A stretch of 64,000 nt of DNA from Neodiprion pinetum (taxonomy: Eukaryota; Arthropoda; Insecta; Hymenoptera; Diprionidae): positions 981,501 through 1,045,500 of the forward strand of contig NC_060235.2 in NCBI RefSeq assembly GCF_021155775.2, read 5' to 3'. Position numbers and translations under genes: made by a program. Numbering within the stretch: the stretch's first letter is position 1; each line of letters starts with the position of its first letter. Below are positions 51,868 through 63,677 of this stretch, piece after piece. The notes under the pieces were generated by a model. The model was not told the origin of the DNA and ran no database searches. It saw only the letters and a list, made by a program, of their open reading frames with translations.

Positions 51868-53663
51868 AATCTTATCACATTCCACGGTGTGAATTTTCGT
51901 CCATCACGTTGTTCGAGAACGCCATGCATGTTACGAATAAAAAACACACGTCATAGGTGCAATGTAGGAAGAAGAAATTATTTCAAATTATATGTATAGA
52001 AAATAATAAGCGGTTATTTTTCACTGATAACACGGTGTGACTCGTGTTTCATCGGGGCATTAGTAAAGTAATTCGTTGTTATCGATTGTGCAGAAATAAT
52101 AGCTACGATGCGAGGACGAGAATTTTATAAAAATTACTCTGAAGGCGAGAGAATAGTGAAAGAAGAAGAAAAAAAAAGGAAAACGTATCAAGCTCTCATT
52201 TTTATTCACCGCTTAGGTTACTAGAAGAAAATAATTTTTTATACACACACGTATTCGTCCGATACATGTAAAAAATGAAAATAAAAAATAAATATGTATA
52301 AATTATAAAAATACGACACACCAAACTCACAGGAATTGAACTTTTCCAAAAGTGCGAAATAATCAAATACGCAAAACTTTGTCTTGTTTAACCGACTGAC
52401 GGACAGAGAGTTAGGCTGTAGTAGTCTGATCTAACAATAAGATAAAATTTTGTCGGATTTTGAAAAAGGTGCTCAACTGTTCACATATTCTCACGAACTT
52501 CTCTATGGGTGGCAGGATAGCAGAGTCAAAGAAAGTAACGTTATCCATCTTCAACGGTATAAACACTCGTTTAAACCGTGATTTTCACTCTTCCAATTAT
52601 TTTCATCTCTATTTTTGTCCAGCATTTTCCTGTCACGTCAGATCGAGATTCGAGCTTTGAGCCTCCTACGCGTTCCCGTCAATTTCTTGCTATCGCTCAT
52701 TTCCATTATGATTATTATTATTTTCTCGTTCTCATTTCCATCCCCTCGGGACTCGATACTTGAAATTTCTACAAAAAAAAGAAAAAGAAAAAGGAAACAA
52801 CGTCTTGGAAGTTTCTTCGCTTGAGAAGAAAATAACTAAGAGAAAAAAAAATAGAGGTTCGACAACGTTCTCCCGCTGGATACATTTGTCAGTCAAGTGT
52901 GTGATCTCAGCTGTTCTAAAATTCATCCTTCAACGAGTGTAAATAACAATAATTGAAGTTTTACAATGTCTGCATTATGTCTTTCATCAGGGGTTAACCG
53001 ACGCATGAGTTTCAACTTGAGGAGAAAAAAAATATGTAAAAAATACCGTCAATACCGAGAAGATGATAAGGGAAATAATTTGATCACGTTACATATTTCA
53101 CATCAGCTGTATTATACTCCCTGTATGCGGGAGGTAAAATAGACGATCGTAAAGTTGGGGGAAACAGGCGAATCGGTGCGGTTATGCATCGTTACTCCTG
53201 TGTGCTCTACGTGGGGAACAAGGGTAGTCGGTGTATGCCGTCACCGCCTTTCGTAAAAATGAAACTTTTATCCAGGCATCGTGAAACGTGTCGTACGTAT
53301 AAACATCCAGAGCATGAAGCTTACAGCGGAAGCTCGTAATATTCGAACTTTGACCCTCGGAAATGCAGCAGCGCTCTTCACTTGTTGTGCATTTATTTTT
53401 CTCACTTTTCTTTTACCCATTCGCTAATCGTTATATATAATAAATTTCCTCCTCTGTAACGATGTACAGACACTTCCGTACCTATGATATTTGTCTGTCG
53501 TCCGAACTTCTAGCTAATCAATTATGATAACGACGTTTTCACGTTTAGATATCTAAAATTACAATTACAATATCTGTCTATTCTACGCTATGTCTCTGAG
53601 CTGGCTGATTAACGATTTATTACTTTTATTTCTTATTTCGTACGATATCATTCATACATAGAG

Positions 53664-53728
53664 TGTGTGAATATATATATATATATATATATATATTCAC
53701 ACATATGTATATATATATATATATATAC
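53664..53728. repeat. (TA)n microsatellite with perfect palindrome
   Basis: The segment 53664-53703 is a perfect 40-base palindrome: TGTGTGAA, alternating TA, TTCACACA. A second TA run follows to 53728. Confidence 0.9.
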
Positions 53729-54060
53729 TATAGAAAGTATGAATGCAAATAGCATGTATTAATACAACGAATTTTTAACCACGTTTACTTTGATATAATT
53801 AATTATCAATTAGCCTAATAATTAACATTTCCTGACGTTATCATCCATATCTTGAATTTTGTAGGAGCTTATGATTCATGTCGACAGCCGTATTAATTCA
53901 AATATCTCGTTTTATGTACAATGCGATACACGCGGCGTATAAGGATGAATACATATTACCTATATAGGTATTTGTATATAAGAATACAAAAAAACGTATA
54001 TAATATATCAAATTATACTTTGTATAGCTTTGCAGAAAAAGAAAATGACAAAAAAACAAA

Positions 54061-54124
54061 CTTTATTATTATTATTATTATTGTTATTATTATTATTAAT
54101 AATTATTATATAATAATTATTGAA
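54061..54124 (+). repeat. (TTA)n-rich tract
   Basis: Imperfect TTA/ATT triplet repeat, in the AT-rich zone downstream of IRSp53. Confidence 0.8.
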
Positions 54125-57100
54125 AAAAAATGGTTTAGGGGCGATTTTTTTATAACAATTGCATATTATACCATATACATTATATTATATAATTACATAC
54201 ATAAATTTACAAAATGTTAATATATTACCAGGAAGAAGGTTATAAATAAGTCGGGGATTAAGCAATAAGCTTTGATTCGTAATTTCCATCCAACGACTCA
54301 TCGCGCCGACTGATTGTAACACGTGAAGTAGGTTAGGCGACAAAAAAATTGTTAAAATAAGCACCAATCACCAATGTATACATTCGATATAATAATAATA
54401 AGGTATATTGTTATTAAATTAACATTTTTCTGCGTAACAATGATTATTGTCGCATATGCAAATCCCGTAAATGTCAATATTTCACGACCACGTATTCGGT
54501 ATGACTTCCTTTATTGTATGCGAACTCGTCGTCACCCAGACTGCTGTTGTGAGCTGATTATTTTCTTTGTCGTTTATTGGACGATGAGATGAAAAAAAAA
54601 AAAACAGAAACATACAAACACATACGAAAAGAAGAGAACAAACAGACGAAAATTGCAGACACCGCGTCGGTGACGCGGGAGATGAGATAACTGTGTAAAC
54701 AGTTAAACACAGGGCGCTGATCCTGGTGCAAATGAGCGGACTCGTGTGCAGCGCCGGTTTTGCGCCTAGGGATCAACAATTGCGCAAAATTATAACCCGG
54801 GGTTAAATTAAACGCCATAACTAACCGGCGCCCGGGGACTTTTGCCATTTCCTCGTTTAACACCGCAGTCCTGCAGTTGGCGATATTTGCACCAGGATTC
54901 CAGAAACTGCACAGTATACGGATAGACGAATTAAATAAAGCTCCGCTTGAATTATCCATCGATGATTTGCGTGAAAAGGTGGCGTCGTTATTCAAGGGTG
55001 TAAAGCGATCCGCTGATCGCCGAGTCATAATTTAAGAACGATAACGATAATCGAGGTGGACCCGATGCGGAACGCCGAGAGAATCGCGGCCGGTAGGTAC
55101 CGAAGATATCATTTCCATTCAAGGAGAGGAATAAAGTGTTACACTGCTGCTCGAGACTTTTTAAAATTCAAAAGGTGGAACAGTCGAGGCTTAAAGTCGG
55201 CCTGGCGGGACGGGGCGAGGTAACAACGGCCGTAAATTTAACGAAATTCACCCTCGACTTTCCCTTTCCCCAAAATTCTTTCGATCCCGCAGCAGCGAGA
55301 GGCGGACACGCACGTTTTTCGTTGTTTTTCTTTTTTTTTTTTTATTATTATTTTTGCGAACTTACGATTTTTGTGTAAGCAAATTTTCGAGTGTTTTTTT
55401 ATTTGATGAATCTGGTAAAGTCTGTTTCGAGTATGTCGGAGGGATGCGTAAAACAGTAATACGGCAGGTATAAGCTGCTCGTTTCGCGGACAAATTTTGG
55501 TTCGTTTTTTATTCCTCTTTTAACGGCAGCTGAATTCTGCTGGGATAATTTTATTCCGCGGAAACGAGCGCGTCAAATATTAACCGTATAAAATTGGCGA
55601 GTCTGTGAAAATCGCGCCGTAAAAATGTCGCTTCGACGTGTAAAAGACGCGAAAGTGTGCAGTAATGGCGGTCCTCCCTCCGGTAGAGATCTTCGACTTT
55701 CTCTACTCTTTCTCCTCAGTTTCGCATTCCGGTATCTTTCTCTCGGGAAAAGACGAAGCGAGGTAAGTTTGCGAAACTGGGAACTTCCAAGGAACAACGC
55801 GCCGCTGGAGGCTGCTGCTGCTACTGTTTCACCAGATAATGGCTCCGTTAAGGGTTTATTTATACAACACTTCGCGGCGGGGCTGATAAGTGCCGTGGGT
55901 CAGGTAATTCGGGCCGCGATGAATTGGAGGAAACGATGAACGTTGGGACAACTGCCAGACTCTCTATCTCTCACTCGCTCTCTCTTTATAAGAATCTCGT
56001 TTCCCAGTCGTTAGACCGCAGGTAATTGTCGGGTAATTTCTTTGTCCGGGAATGGATTTACTCTTCTTCTTTTTGTTCCGCTTCTGCAAAAACAGCCTCA
56101 ACGACATCGGCCGTTACGTCCTCCGACGGCTTTCGGAAGCCTCCCTTGGAATATTTAATTTTAATCCCTCTCGAATTCTCTTTGTTAAATTTTCAAGCGA
56201 AACAAAAATTTCGAGCGTATCCAATTCTCGCGGTTATTAGGTGCACGAACACTGGGAACGAGGCTCGGCTAAGAACGAATCGCATGCGTGGGAAGATTCA
56301 CGTAATTAATTTGAAACGCGCCGCATTGCGTTGATTAAAAAAACCGGCCACCCCAGAAAAATAATCATTTTTTGTCTGTATAAAAAGCATATGGCACAAT
56401 GGAACGGGCACAGGTTTGAGATGCGAGTGTAAACCTCGCTCTGTGAATACAAACTTGGTTGATGAACGCAAAAGATAAGTAATCATAAAAAATGTGTATT
56501 AAACATGAATTTAAGTGGTCAAAATTTCAGAACTTGTACCTTTCTAAGATATCTTAGCCTTGATATTGTTTCAAATAATTATCGCACTTGCCTTTCTGCA
56601 TGCGTATATAAGTTATGGCATCTTCATCCCAGGTCATTGACAAAAAATACGATAATGGCTTGGATTGATCAATTTCCGTAGTTTAGTACGTTGAGGAAAA
56701 AAAAAAAAAAACACCACAGTCAGAATGACACTGCGCAAAATGGTGAAAATCGCGGAAATGCAATAGGGAGAATGAATGGAAGCTCGTGAAATACTAAAAG
56801 GGAGAAAACTACTAAATGAGACGTTGCATCTATAAAGACGAGGTAATAACAACAATAACGATGTGAAAACGGAGACGCCGTAGTCGCGGGGCAATTAGGA
56901 GAAGGTACAGACGCAGACAGGGAGGGACTCGGGGACGGCTGGAAAAGATAAACTATTGCGGAAGTATCAAATTGAATCGGCGCGGGTCGCGCTGCAGTCT
57001 GAAGACGGCATGATGAAACTCCAAATTAACATCAATCAGCTAGTTCTCCAATTGCGTTACCGAAAGCTTCAGGGGGTTTTAGCGCGAAGTAAACTCTGGC

Positions 57101-57182
57101 AATTATCCGAAAATTTGGAATTGTCGTTTAAAACCCGACGGCGCGACTCGTTAGGGTCTCGCGAAATTTTCCAGACTGGGGT

Positions 57183-57795
57183 TGCAATTGCGAATTTAAA
57201 AAGTTCCAGAAGCACCGAAATTTTTGGTGGTAAAACTTGAAGCTAGAAATCAAACTTTGACGAAACATCAAAATTTAGAATGGCCCGAAACCCGAGGCTC
57301 AAAGTTCCGAAAGAGCGTAACTCCGAAAAGTCAAAGTTCCGAAAGCGCAAAAATTAGAAAATTTTAAAATCTAACTTTTTTTTGTCATCCATATTTACGA
57401 ACCCCTGGAAAGCCTTGCTTTTTCCCATTAGAAAAGCATCGGTTATTCGAAATGAAACATCGAAATTCCGAATGATCCAAGATTTTCAGTTCCGTGAATT
57501 TCTGGCTTGGTGAAATTTCATCACCTTCTTTATATTGTATTATCGATATTTTTACGTTCGGAATCCTAGTCATTCCAATTTTTACACCCACTCGTCGAGT
57601 AAACTATGCTGTGTGGGTATATTTTAATTTTCGGAATTTCACCCCATCGGAACTTCAATTTTCCGAATTTTCCTCTATCGTAACTCGAATTTTCGAAATC
57701 TCGCATTTCGAAACTTTGCGCCTTTGTATTTCCGACCATTCGAAACTTTGTTGCCTCGTTAAAGTTTACTTTCTTAACTTCATGTTTCAATTTTC
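57183..57795 (+). mobile_element. Foldback repeat family C, copy 3 (about 610 bp)
   Basis: It has the same layout as the copy at 42495: TTGACGAAACATCAAA on the left, GCTTGGTGAAATTTCATCAC and ACCCACTCGTCGAGTAAACT in the centre, and CCATTCGAAACTTTGTTG on the right. It is intergenic. Confidence 0.65.
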
Positions 57796-59966
57796 CATCG
57801 TTCAGCAAGCGAGGAATCCGAATGATTAGCCGCCGTTCTCGCAGCTGAACGGACGTCCAGCTCTTGACGAATTGTTCGTTCTTACGAATTTGTTTTGTCG
57901 ATTTTCATTGTGTGCGCGAATAGCGTATTCTTCTCGAAGGAACGAACGCGTGCCTCTCGAACTTGAGGGCGTAAAATTGACGATTTCATTCGGGAATCGA
58001 GGAGCGAGGAGGGAGGCGCGCGTTTTCGGGAACGAGCGATAGACAGCCGTGGGTCCAGAGATGGGATCTTGCGTATTCGGGTTGCGTCACAGCTATCTTC
58101 CATCCGAAAGGCCGCGATACTCATACAGAAAAGCAGGACATTACAATGCGATCTGTGTTCCAGCGGTGACGGTGGAGGCAGGGAATGCCGCCATAAATAT
58201 TTATAAGACGATGCAGTTTCGGCATGGGCGATGCTCCACATCCGCGCTACTTCGTGACCTTATGTGATGTATTGTATCCAACAGATTCCCAATCGGTATT
58301 AAGGCCTCGTGGTCCGAGAACTGCTCAATTTTTATACGCAATGCCTGCTTTGGTATCGAATTAAACGAAGCCGCGATGCGACAATTTTGATTAACCCGTC
58401 ACGGTTTTGCGGGAACTGACCGGATAACCATCGACCTGTGAAATTGCAATAGCTTCCGTCGCCGCTTTGGAATATTTGTATTTTGAATCAGACGAAGGAT
58501 GGTTCGGCTAAGCTATTCTACGACTTGTAACTATTCGTTTCAAAAATTGCGAAAATGTAATCCGTCCACTTTGGATTTTATTAGCGATAGTTGAGCAATA
58601 TTAAATCTTAATCCTATGTTCCTTTTTATAGTTCAGGCATGCAGTCTCAAATTCGGGTCTTAGTTGCTCTTTCCGGATCTTCACAGCTCAGTTTGACTCA
58701 ATAAAACCTCGAAGCTCTCGGAAATTCTTGATCGAAATTGAGTCTCTAAATCCTAACATCTGAGTCACGATTAATAGGAACTCGAATCTGCGATAATCGT
58801 GAAGAGCAATCGTCAAAAATTAATAATTTCGGTACCTATACCTTTCGTCGCGCGATGCGAATCAATTCGGGCTCTGCGGGTGGCTCTGCGTGTCCCGTTG
58901 ATTGTGAAATTACGTCGAATAATTGTACAAATTGCGTATAATGAACGAGGAATACTCACAAGCGTATCCGCACTCGGAATAAACATTATTTGTTATAACA
59001 GGATATTTTATTGAAATCCCCTTGATCAATCTGACGTGAAAATATGTTCAAAGTAGAGAAGGTTTTGTTTGATGTGACAAAATTCCAAAAAACAATTTTC
59101 ACGTGAATTAATTTGATTTAACAAACGTCCTCTAGATTCAACGAACTAGATCGTCCTAACGAAACAAATACCTTGTTGCAATGCATATAGTCGTTGATCG
59201 CATTCACGGAACAAAAAAGTAATTTATTTATGTTATAAGAAGGAGAGTAGACAAGATATTATTTTTAAATTAAATAAGAATATGGTCAACTGTAAATCAA
59301 TGCTAAAATTCGTCAACTTTTGAGAGATGTTATTCAATTCAAAGAAACTTTTCTCCTAGTGTACAAGTCATTCTAAATCTATTATGCCTATTATTACTTC
59401 CATTATCGCGGCTGATGACGTTTGACGATGACCTCGATCTATTACCGTTTCGTTCAACACCTGCTGTAAAAGCATCAAGTGGTAGAGAATTTGGTTAATA
59501 GATTTAATGAAGGGAAAATTGATGTACTTTATAAATTCACTAATGCCAAATACGACGCCAGTGAGATTTCGGGCAATGAAATGAATATGATGAAAGGTAA
59601 TTCGCCGAGGTTGAAAAGGACACTGATAATTCGAGGACGGAAAGTTTGTATAAAAAACAACGATTCAAACAAGCCCAGGGTTCACGACTTCCAAACAGGA
59701 CAGGGCACCGGGCAGACCTGTCTACGATGCGATAACTATATCGAATGAGAAGAATTCAGCGAGGGGTCAAGTAGGGCATACGGTGTATATGTACTACAAA
59801 GAAAATGGATTCGCCATTGCTTGCACGAAGGGATTATCCAACGCTGAATAACAATGCACATCGCAATAGCTAGGACAAAGGAGGAAAGAAGTTTTAACGT
59901 TTCGGAATTTGTATACTTGTATGAAATAGGGGTGATTGAATTGTCGAGTTCAAAAGCATCGTGTAC

Positions 59967-59972
59967 TTTATT
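59967..59972 (-). terminator. Polyadenylation signal for desaturase copy 1
   Basis: AATAAA on the minus strand, 64 bases after the stop codon at 60036. Confidence 0.55.
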
Positions 59973-60035
59973 GAAAAACCAGAACGTTTCCGTTGTTTAT
60001 GATGTATTTGTGACAATGACTGGGTTATAACCGTG

Positions 60036-60294
60036 TTAATAAATCTTTGACGACAAGTTAGAGTTGTCACGAATTTCTTGCATAACTTTTTGCACGAAGG
60101 CAGGGGATGGCTCTCGCAGATCATACGACCATCCAATTTTTGAAAATAAATAAATGAATAATCCTGTCAAAATGAATGGCGAGTACGGCAATTCAGAAGC
60201 CTTGTAGTCCCAGGGGAACGTGTGGTGATAGTTGTGAAAGCCTTCACCGTGTGTTACCAAAGATAACATGATGTTTTCTGCAGGATTGATCACC
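60036..60294 (-). CDS. Desaturase copy 1, terminal exon with third histidine box
   Basis: Acceptor GTTACAG follows the phase-2 end of the previous exon. It encodes VINPAENIMLSLVTHGEG, FHNYHHTFPWDYKASEL, a hydrophobic segment and SKIGWSYDLREPS, ending at TAA 60038-60036. Most relatives have tryptophan where this copy has phenylalanine (GEGFHNYHH). Confidence 0.9.
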
Positions 60295-60391
60295 CTGTAA
60301 CGAATAAATTCCAATGCATCACAGACGTTGCATCGTTATCTCATCATGTCTATACAATTTACAGCTCTTTGATTACTTGCAAGGTCCATAC

Positions 60392-60577
60392 CTGTTGTAC
60401 GGGCGATAACCCCAAAGATGTGCCGCACTGTTGATGCTCCACGTAGAATTAAGGACGATCACATAGCGTATGAAGCATTGAGCCAAAATCGCATGTAGCA
60501 TCGTTTCACCCCATAATATAACAGGTACTGCCACCGGAATTATGATGCAAAATATATAGAACAGCGCTCCGTCATAT
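60392..60577 (-). CDS. Desaturase copy 1, exon with NSAAH motif
   Basis: Acceptor CCGACAG and donor GTATGG, 186 bases, phase 1 in and phase 2 out. It encodes YDGALFYIFCIIIPVAVP, a membrane segment, and LNSTWSINSAAHLWGYRPY. The histidine in NSAAH is a conserved metal-site residue in stearoyl-CoA desaturase-like enzymes. Confidence 0.88.
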
Positions 60578-60755
60578 CTGTCGGTATTTCGTGATTTGTT
60601 TATTATATTTCGTTATTTTTATACGTGCACTTTTATAACACCTACATCTATAAGTATACATGGGTTGAAATTGTAGATGAGAAACGGACTACACACTTTC
60701 CTCTTTCCAACTCACAAATGACGGGAACAATCATCGAAACTTTAGGATTACTCAC

Positions 60756-60813
60756 TTCTTATTGAACATGACTACTGGGTCAGCAATGATATCACTCATG
60801 TCAACTTCCCTGC
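60756..60813 (-). CDS. Desaturase copy 1, truncated central exon remnant
   Basis: It encodes REVDMSDIIADPVVMFNKK before donor GTGAGT, matching the usual block after the second histidine box (GKxxDMSDxxADPVVxFQKK). The frame is open only to 60829, where TAA lies in frame. The AG before 60813 would accept exon 1 in the correct phase. The missing upstream part should carry the first two histidine boxes. Confidence 0.68.
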
Positions 60814-61185
60814 CTCGACGACGGGAGGATTAATCCTACTTAATCATTCATAAGTGCTATTGATGATTATGCATGAGTTTGACGGAAATTGCAGCGCGCG
60901 TCGATAGAAATGAATATGAATAGTATGACATTGTTATAACCTTTTCGGTCTTAGCTTCAACGGATTCTACACCGGGACGACGATAACTCGTGCATGAAAT
61001 TTCGCTGTAGAGATATTCGAAAAATCACTTGGCAGGTCATTCGTTTGTTGTGTGTATGTACTTTGAGCTTGTGTTGAAGGTGTGTATTGTGCAGGATTTT
61101 ATGTTCTACGCACGAGATAACAAGTTATAAAAAATGGCATGCACTTTAATGCAATAAAATTAATAATCCAATGTTTCGAACTCAC

Positions 61186-61405
61186 TCCAAAAAACGGTCA
61201 ACCATTTCATCCGTACAGCAGACAGTCCAAAACCGTACACGATACAAGCAAATGCAAAACGGACGTGATAAAACGCCAGCCACAAAATGGTTTTCCATCT
61301 AAAATTCCGTCGAATCTCTTCCGTCTCGATCAGCTTCACGTCGTTCGATTCATTAAGTACTTTTTCGCGTGATTGCTCCAACGTGTAATTCTCGTCGGCA
61401 AGCAT
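61186..61405 (-). CDS. Desaturase copy 1, exon 1 (N-terminus and first membrane segment)
   Basis: ATG at 61405-61403, with 73 codons plus one base before donor GTGAGT. It encodes MLADENYTLEQSREKVL, then EEIRRNFRWKTILWLAFYHV, a hydrophobic stretch and VRMKWLTVFW. It aligns clearly with exon 1 of the plus-strand copy (shared MLAD start, RRN, WK, CxVYGFGLSAV, KWLTV) and ends in the same phase. The start is supported by this pairwise conservation. Confidence 0.82.
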
Positions 61406-61545
61406 CCCGATACATCTTACTTAAATCACTATCGAACAGACAAACGAAGTTGGCCAAATATCAGCTGACTGACAACTCGTCAGCTCACCGAGTTGGCAAT
61501 AAGCCTCGTCATGCAGGCAGTATCTATTAGACCCGCCGATCACCA

Positions 61546-61553
61546 CTTATGTA
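61546..61553 (-). promoter_or_regulatory. Degenerate TATA-like element of desaturase copy 1
   Basis: On the minus strand the sequence reads TACATAAG followed by TGGTG, about 140 bases before the ATG. It lies at the same relative place as the TATATATAAG of the plus-strand copy and in the same local context (AAGTGGTG). Confidence 0.45.
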
Positions 61554-62100
61554 GGAACGCTCGATTTAACTGCGTTCGAATGTCAATAAAAATGGAATAA
61601 CATTTATAGAAGGAAACCAGTCATAGATTATTGCTTTGGCGTGTAGTTAAGCAAATCGCACCAAGAATTTGCATCGGCAACGAACGAAATACGAATTTTA
61701 ATATTAAAGTGACGCTATACGTGATGTGTTCTAATATGCATGAGAATCGCTATCCTGTTTAGCCGTTCAAATGCTGTTCGTATGAGGTGACTCGACAGGC
61801 TTTGTATAGACGGTTATAGTGTGAAATGCGTGGTCTAATCAGAAATCGCAACATTACCCTTCATTGTAGAGTTCTCATGCAGCGTCACAAAAGGTTAACG
61901 ATAAGATCAGCGGAAGTATAATAGTGACACATGCCGAATGAAGGTATCATTAATTTGCAAGAAAGTGATAGAAATCACTCTGCGCTTATGAATTATAAAT
62001 AATCTTAGATAATGAATTATAAATGTATGGCTGTCAATGATACCGCACAAATCACGGATATGGTTCAGTCAAAAAAATAACATGAAAAATATCAAGTGAA

Positions 62101-62260
62101 AGTGAAAATATTGCGAGGTTCGACCTACGGATTTCACGTGGACTGCCCTATGCTGAACATTCTCAAGGGTAAGAACGCTAATTTTGCGCGTGTGAACTTG
62201 CTCTTGAATACGTAACTTGATACGTAAGACAATACATTCGCAAGCATGGAGTAGAAGGAG
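62101..62260 (-). repeat. Mirrored upstream block, copy 1 side
   Basis: Read on the minus strand, this block resembles plus-strand 62905-63050. The best part is GGCAGTCCACGT followed by a near-identical AATCCRTAGGTCGAA, and weaker identity continues through CTTGCGA and TATTGT. It lies about 700 bases upstream of the copy 1 ATG. Confidence 0.7.
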
Positions 62261-62904
62261 GCAAAATTGTGCGAATAAAAACAATAAACCATAGTATAGG
62301 TGGCGCTGTTAATAATGCGGAACCGCTTACTTCCAGTTGACTGTGATATAGTCATCACACTTACGCGTACTTTACCTATCTCGGGGCAACATAACCGTGC
62401 TAACAAAGGCTGCATCGTTGTTGGGTCGTGTCTTACGAAGTGTTAACGAATGAAACTTTTTATTAATAAAATCAACAATGCGTAAAACGTGCGTAATTAA
62501 TGAAAAAGGTCGCTTCAAGATATGAAATTACCTAATTAATGAAATCATGCAGTCACACGACGGCCTGCAGCAGCCCAGAGACGTGGACTTCAAAAAAGCC
62601 GTGGATTCACGAAGATACTGGCATCGCACGATGCAACCAACAATAAATACGATTTAATTCTGACGGGAAAACCTAAACACGATTAACCTGACAATGAGAT
62701 CAACGCTGAATTTCTACGCCATGAAATTTTCCAAATTTACTGTTCATCCTGAGCAGTAATGAATTCGTGGAGTGAGGCTTCTGACTTACCCCCAACACTT
62801 CGAGCTACTGGCGGATCCGCGTCCTCGACGGTGACTGGACACGAGGCGAACTGCATCTTAATGATCTACACCTAATTGTTGTTGCGTTTCGTTCTCACAG
62901 AATT

Positions 62905-63050
62905 TCGGACAAAAACGTGTGGCCTTGCGACGATATTGTTTCGCGTATTTGAAAAGCGCGTTTAGGTACGCGGAATTTGCGTTTATTATCCTGTGTATGT
63001 TTAGTATGGGGCAGTCCACGTAGAATCCATAGGTCGAAGCTCCCACCATT
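62905..63050 (+). repeat. Mirrored upstream block, copy 2 side
   Basis: This is the inverted partner of 62101-62260, about 640 bases upstream of the copy 2 ATG and in the same orientation relative to its gene. It is likely a retained part of an inverted duplication, possibly regulatory. Confidence 0.7.
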
Positions 63051-63522
63051 TTCGAATTCACTTGCTACTATTTTTTCTTTTTGTTTTTTTTTTTACTGAA
63101 TTACTTTTATAACTTTTGCGGTATTATTCACAGCCATACATTTAGTATCCTAACATTTTCGAGTTTTTTTATAATTCGTAAGCGCAGCCTGATTTCCATA
63201 ACTTCCTGTTCACGTGATTATACCTTATTCCAGTCAAATCAAGCGAACGTCAACATTTGATTCCTTTGACGCAATGTTATGCTAACGAATTTGGCCACAC
63301 GTGTCAATCAAAGGTGTTCGCGTAAAATCTATAAGTCGCACGGACATCAGTTCAAACGGTTAATTAAGAAATCAGTATTATCCGTAATGAAACACATCGT
63401 ACATAGCGACACGTTGGTATTTGAATTCGTATTTTGATCACGGCACATGGAAATTCTCAGTGTAATCTATTAAAATATGTACCGATTTTGAATCTACGCA
63501 CTTCGCAACGAGCTCGCACACC

Positions 63523-63532
63523 TATATATAAG
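63523..63532 (+). promoter_or_regulatory. TATA box of desaturase copy 2
   Basis: TATATATAAG lies 146 bases upstream of the ATG at 63678. The surrounding 150 bases align with the equivalent region of copy 1, including GGTGAGCTGAC and GCCAACTTCGTT close to the start codon. Confidence 0.55.
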
Positions 63533-63677
63533 TGGTGTTCAGTCGGTCTACAGATTTGTAATAGATACCGGATAACGCGGTTCGTCGGTTATTTGATTTT
63601 GTGTTCCGGTTTGGTGAGCTGACATTTAGCCAACTTCGTTAGTCTGTGCGACAGCGATTCAAGTAAAATATATCAGG

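Larger units (their letters stand above)
51833..59960. other. Intergenic region between IRSp53 and the desaturase pair
   Basis: It holds the short IRSp53 3' UTR with AATAAA, a strongly AT-rich zone with TA and TTA repeats (53.6-54.4 kb), and family C copy 3 (57.2 kb). Open frames of 60-156 codons occur but none resembles a known protein. Confidence 0.65.
60036..61405 (-). pseudogene. Acyl-CoA desaturase (Delta9/Delta11 type), central histidine-box exon missing
   Basis: Pieces of one minus-strand desaturase lie in order: exon 1 (61405-61186), a short remnant (60813-60756), a full exon (60577-60392) and the last exon (60294-60036). The family inserts a cis double bond into saturated acyl-CoA in the ER membrane, using a di-iron centre held by three histidine boxes. 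The third box is present (HGEGFHNYHH), and so is the NSAAHLWGYRPYN motif. The exon that should carry HxxxxH and HxxHH is absent: only about 370 bases separate exon 1 from the remnant, and no such motif was seen in them. The retained exons show no stops and correct phases, so loss could be recent, or a short in-frame product could still be made. It is head-to-head with a second copy at 63678. Confidence 0.72.
61554..63522. other. Shared upstream region of the divergent desaturase pair
   Basis: It contains the mirrored blocks at 62101-62260 and 62905-63050. Short minus-strand frames (62134-62415, 62858-63061) overlap the mirrored blocks but are not conserved between them, so they are judged non-coding. 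Confidence 0.65.

Noticed and set aside
55625..55939. 104-codon ATG frame in the intergenic region
   Set aside because: No recognised similarity, no nearby gene signals; not enough support to call a gene.
56333..56640. Possible further copy of the TA-flanked MITE (CCGGCCACCCC and nearby AT-rich sequence)
   Set aside because: Only the end motif is similar and the internal match is too weak to claim.
59479..59748. 89-codon frame with a CxxC near its end, downstream of desaturase copy 1
   Set aside because: It starts at GTG, has no recognised family and no supporting signals.
62134..62415. 93-codon minus-strand frame upstream of desaturase copy 1
   Set aside because: Overlaps the mirrored block, but the partner block does not keep the frame in the matching orientation, so it is not conserved coding sequence.
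62745..62860. 39-codon minus-strand frame beginning with MQFASCPVTVEDADPP and containing GTAAGT
   Set aside because: Too short and without a downstream exon partner; probably chance.
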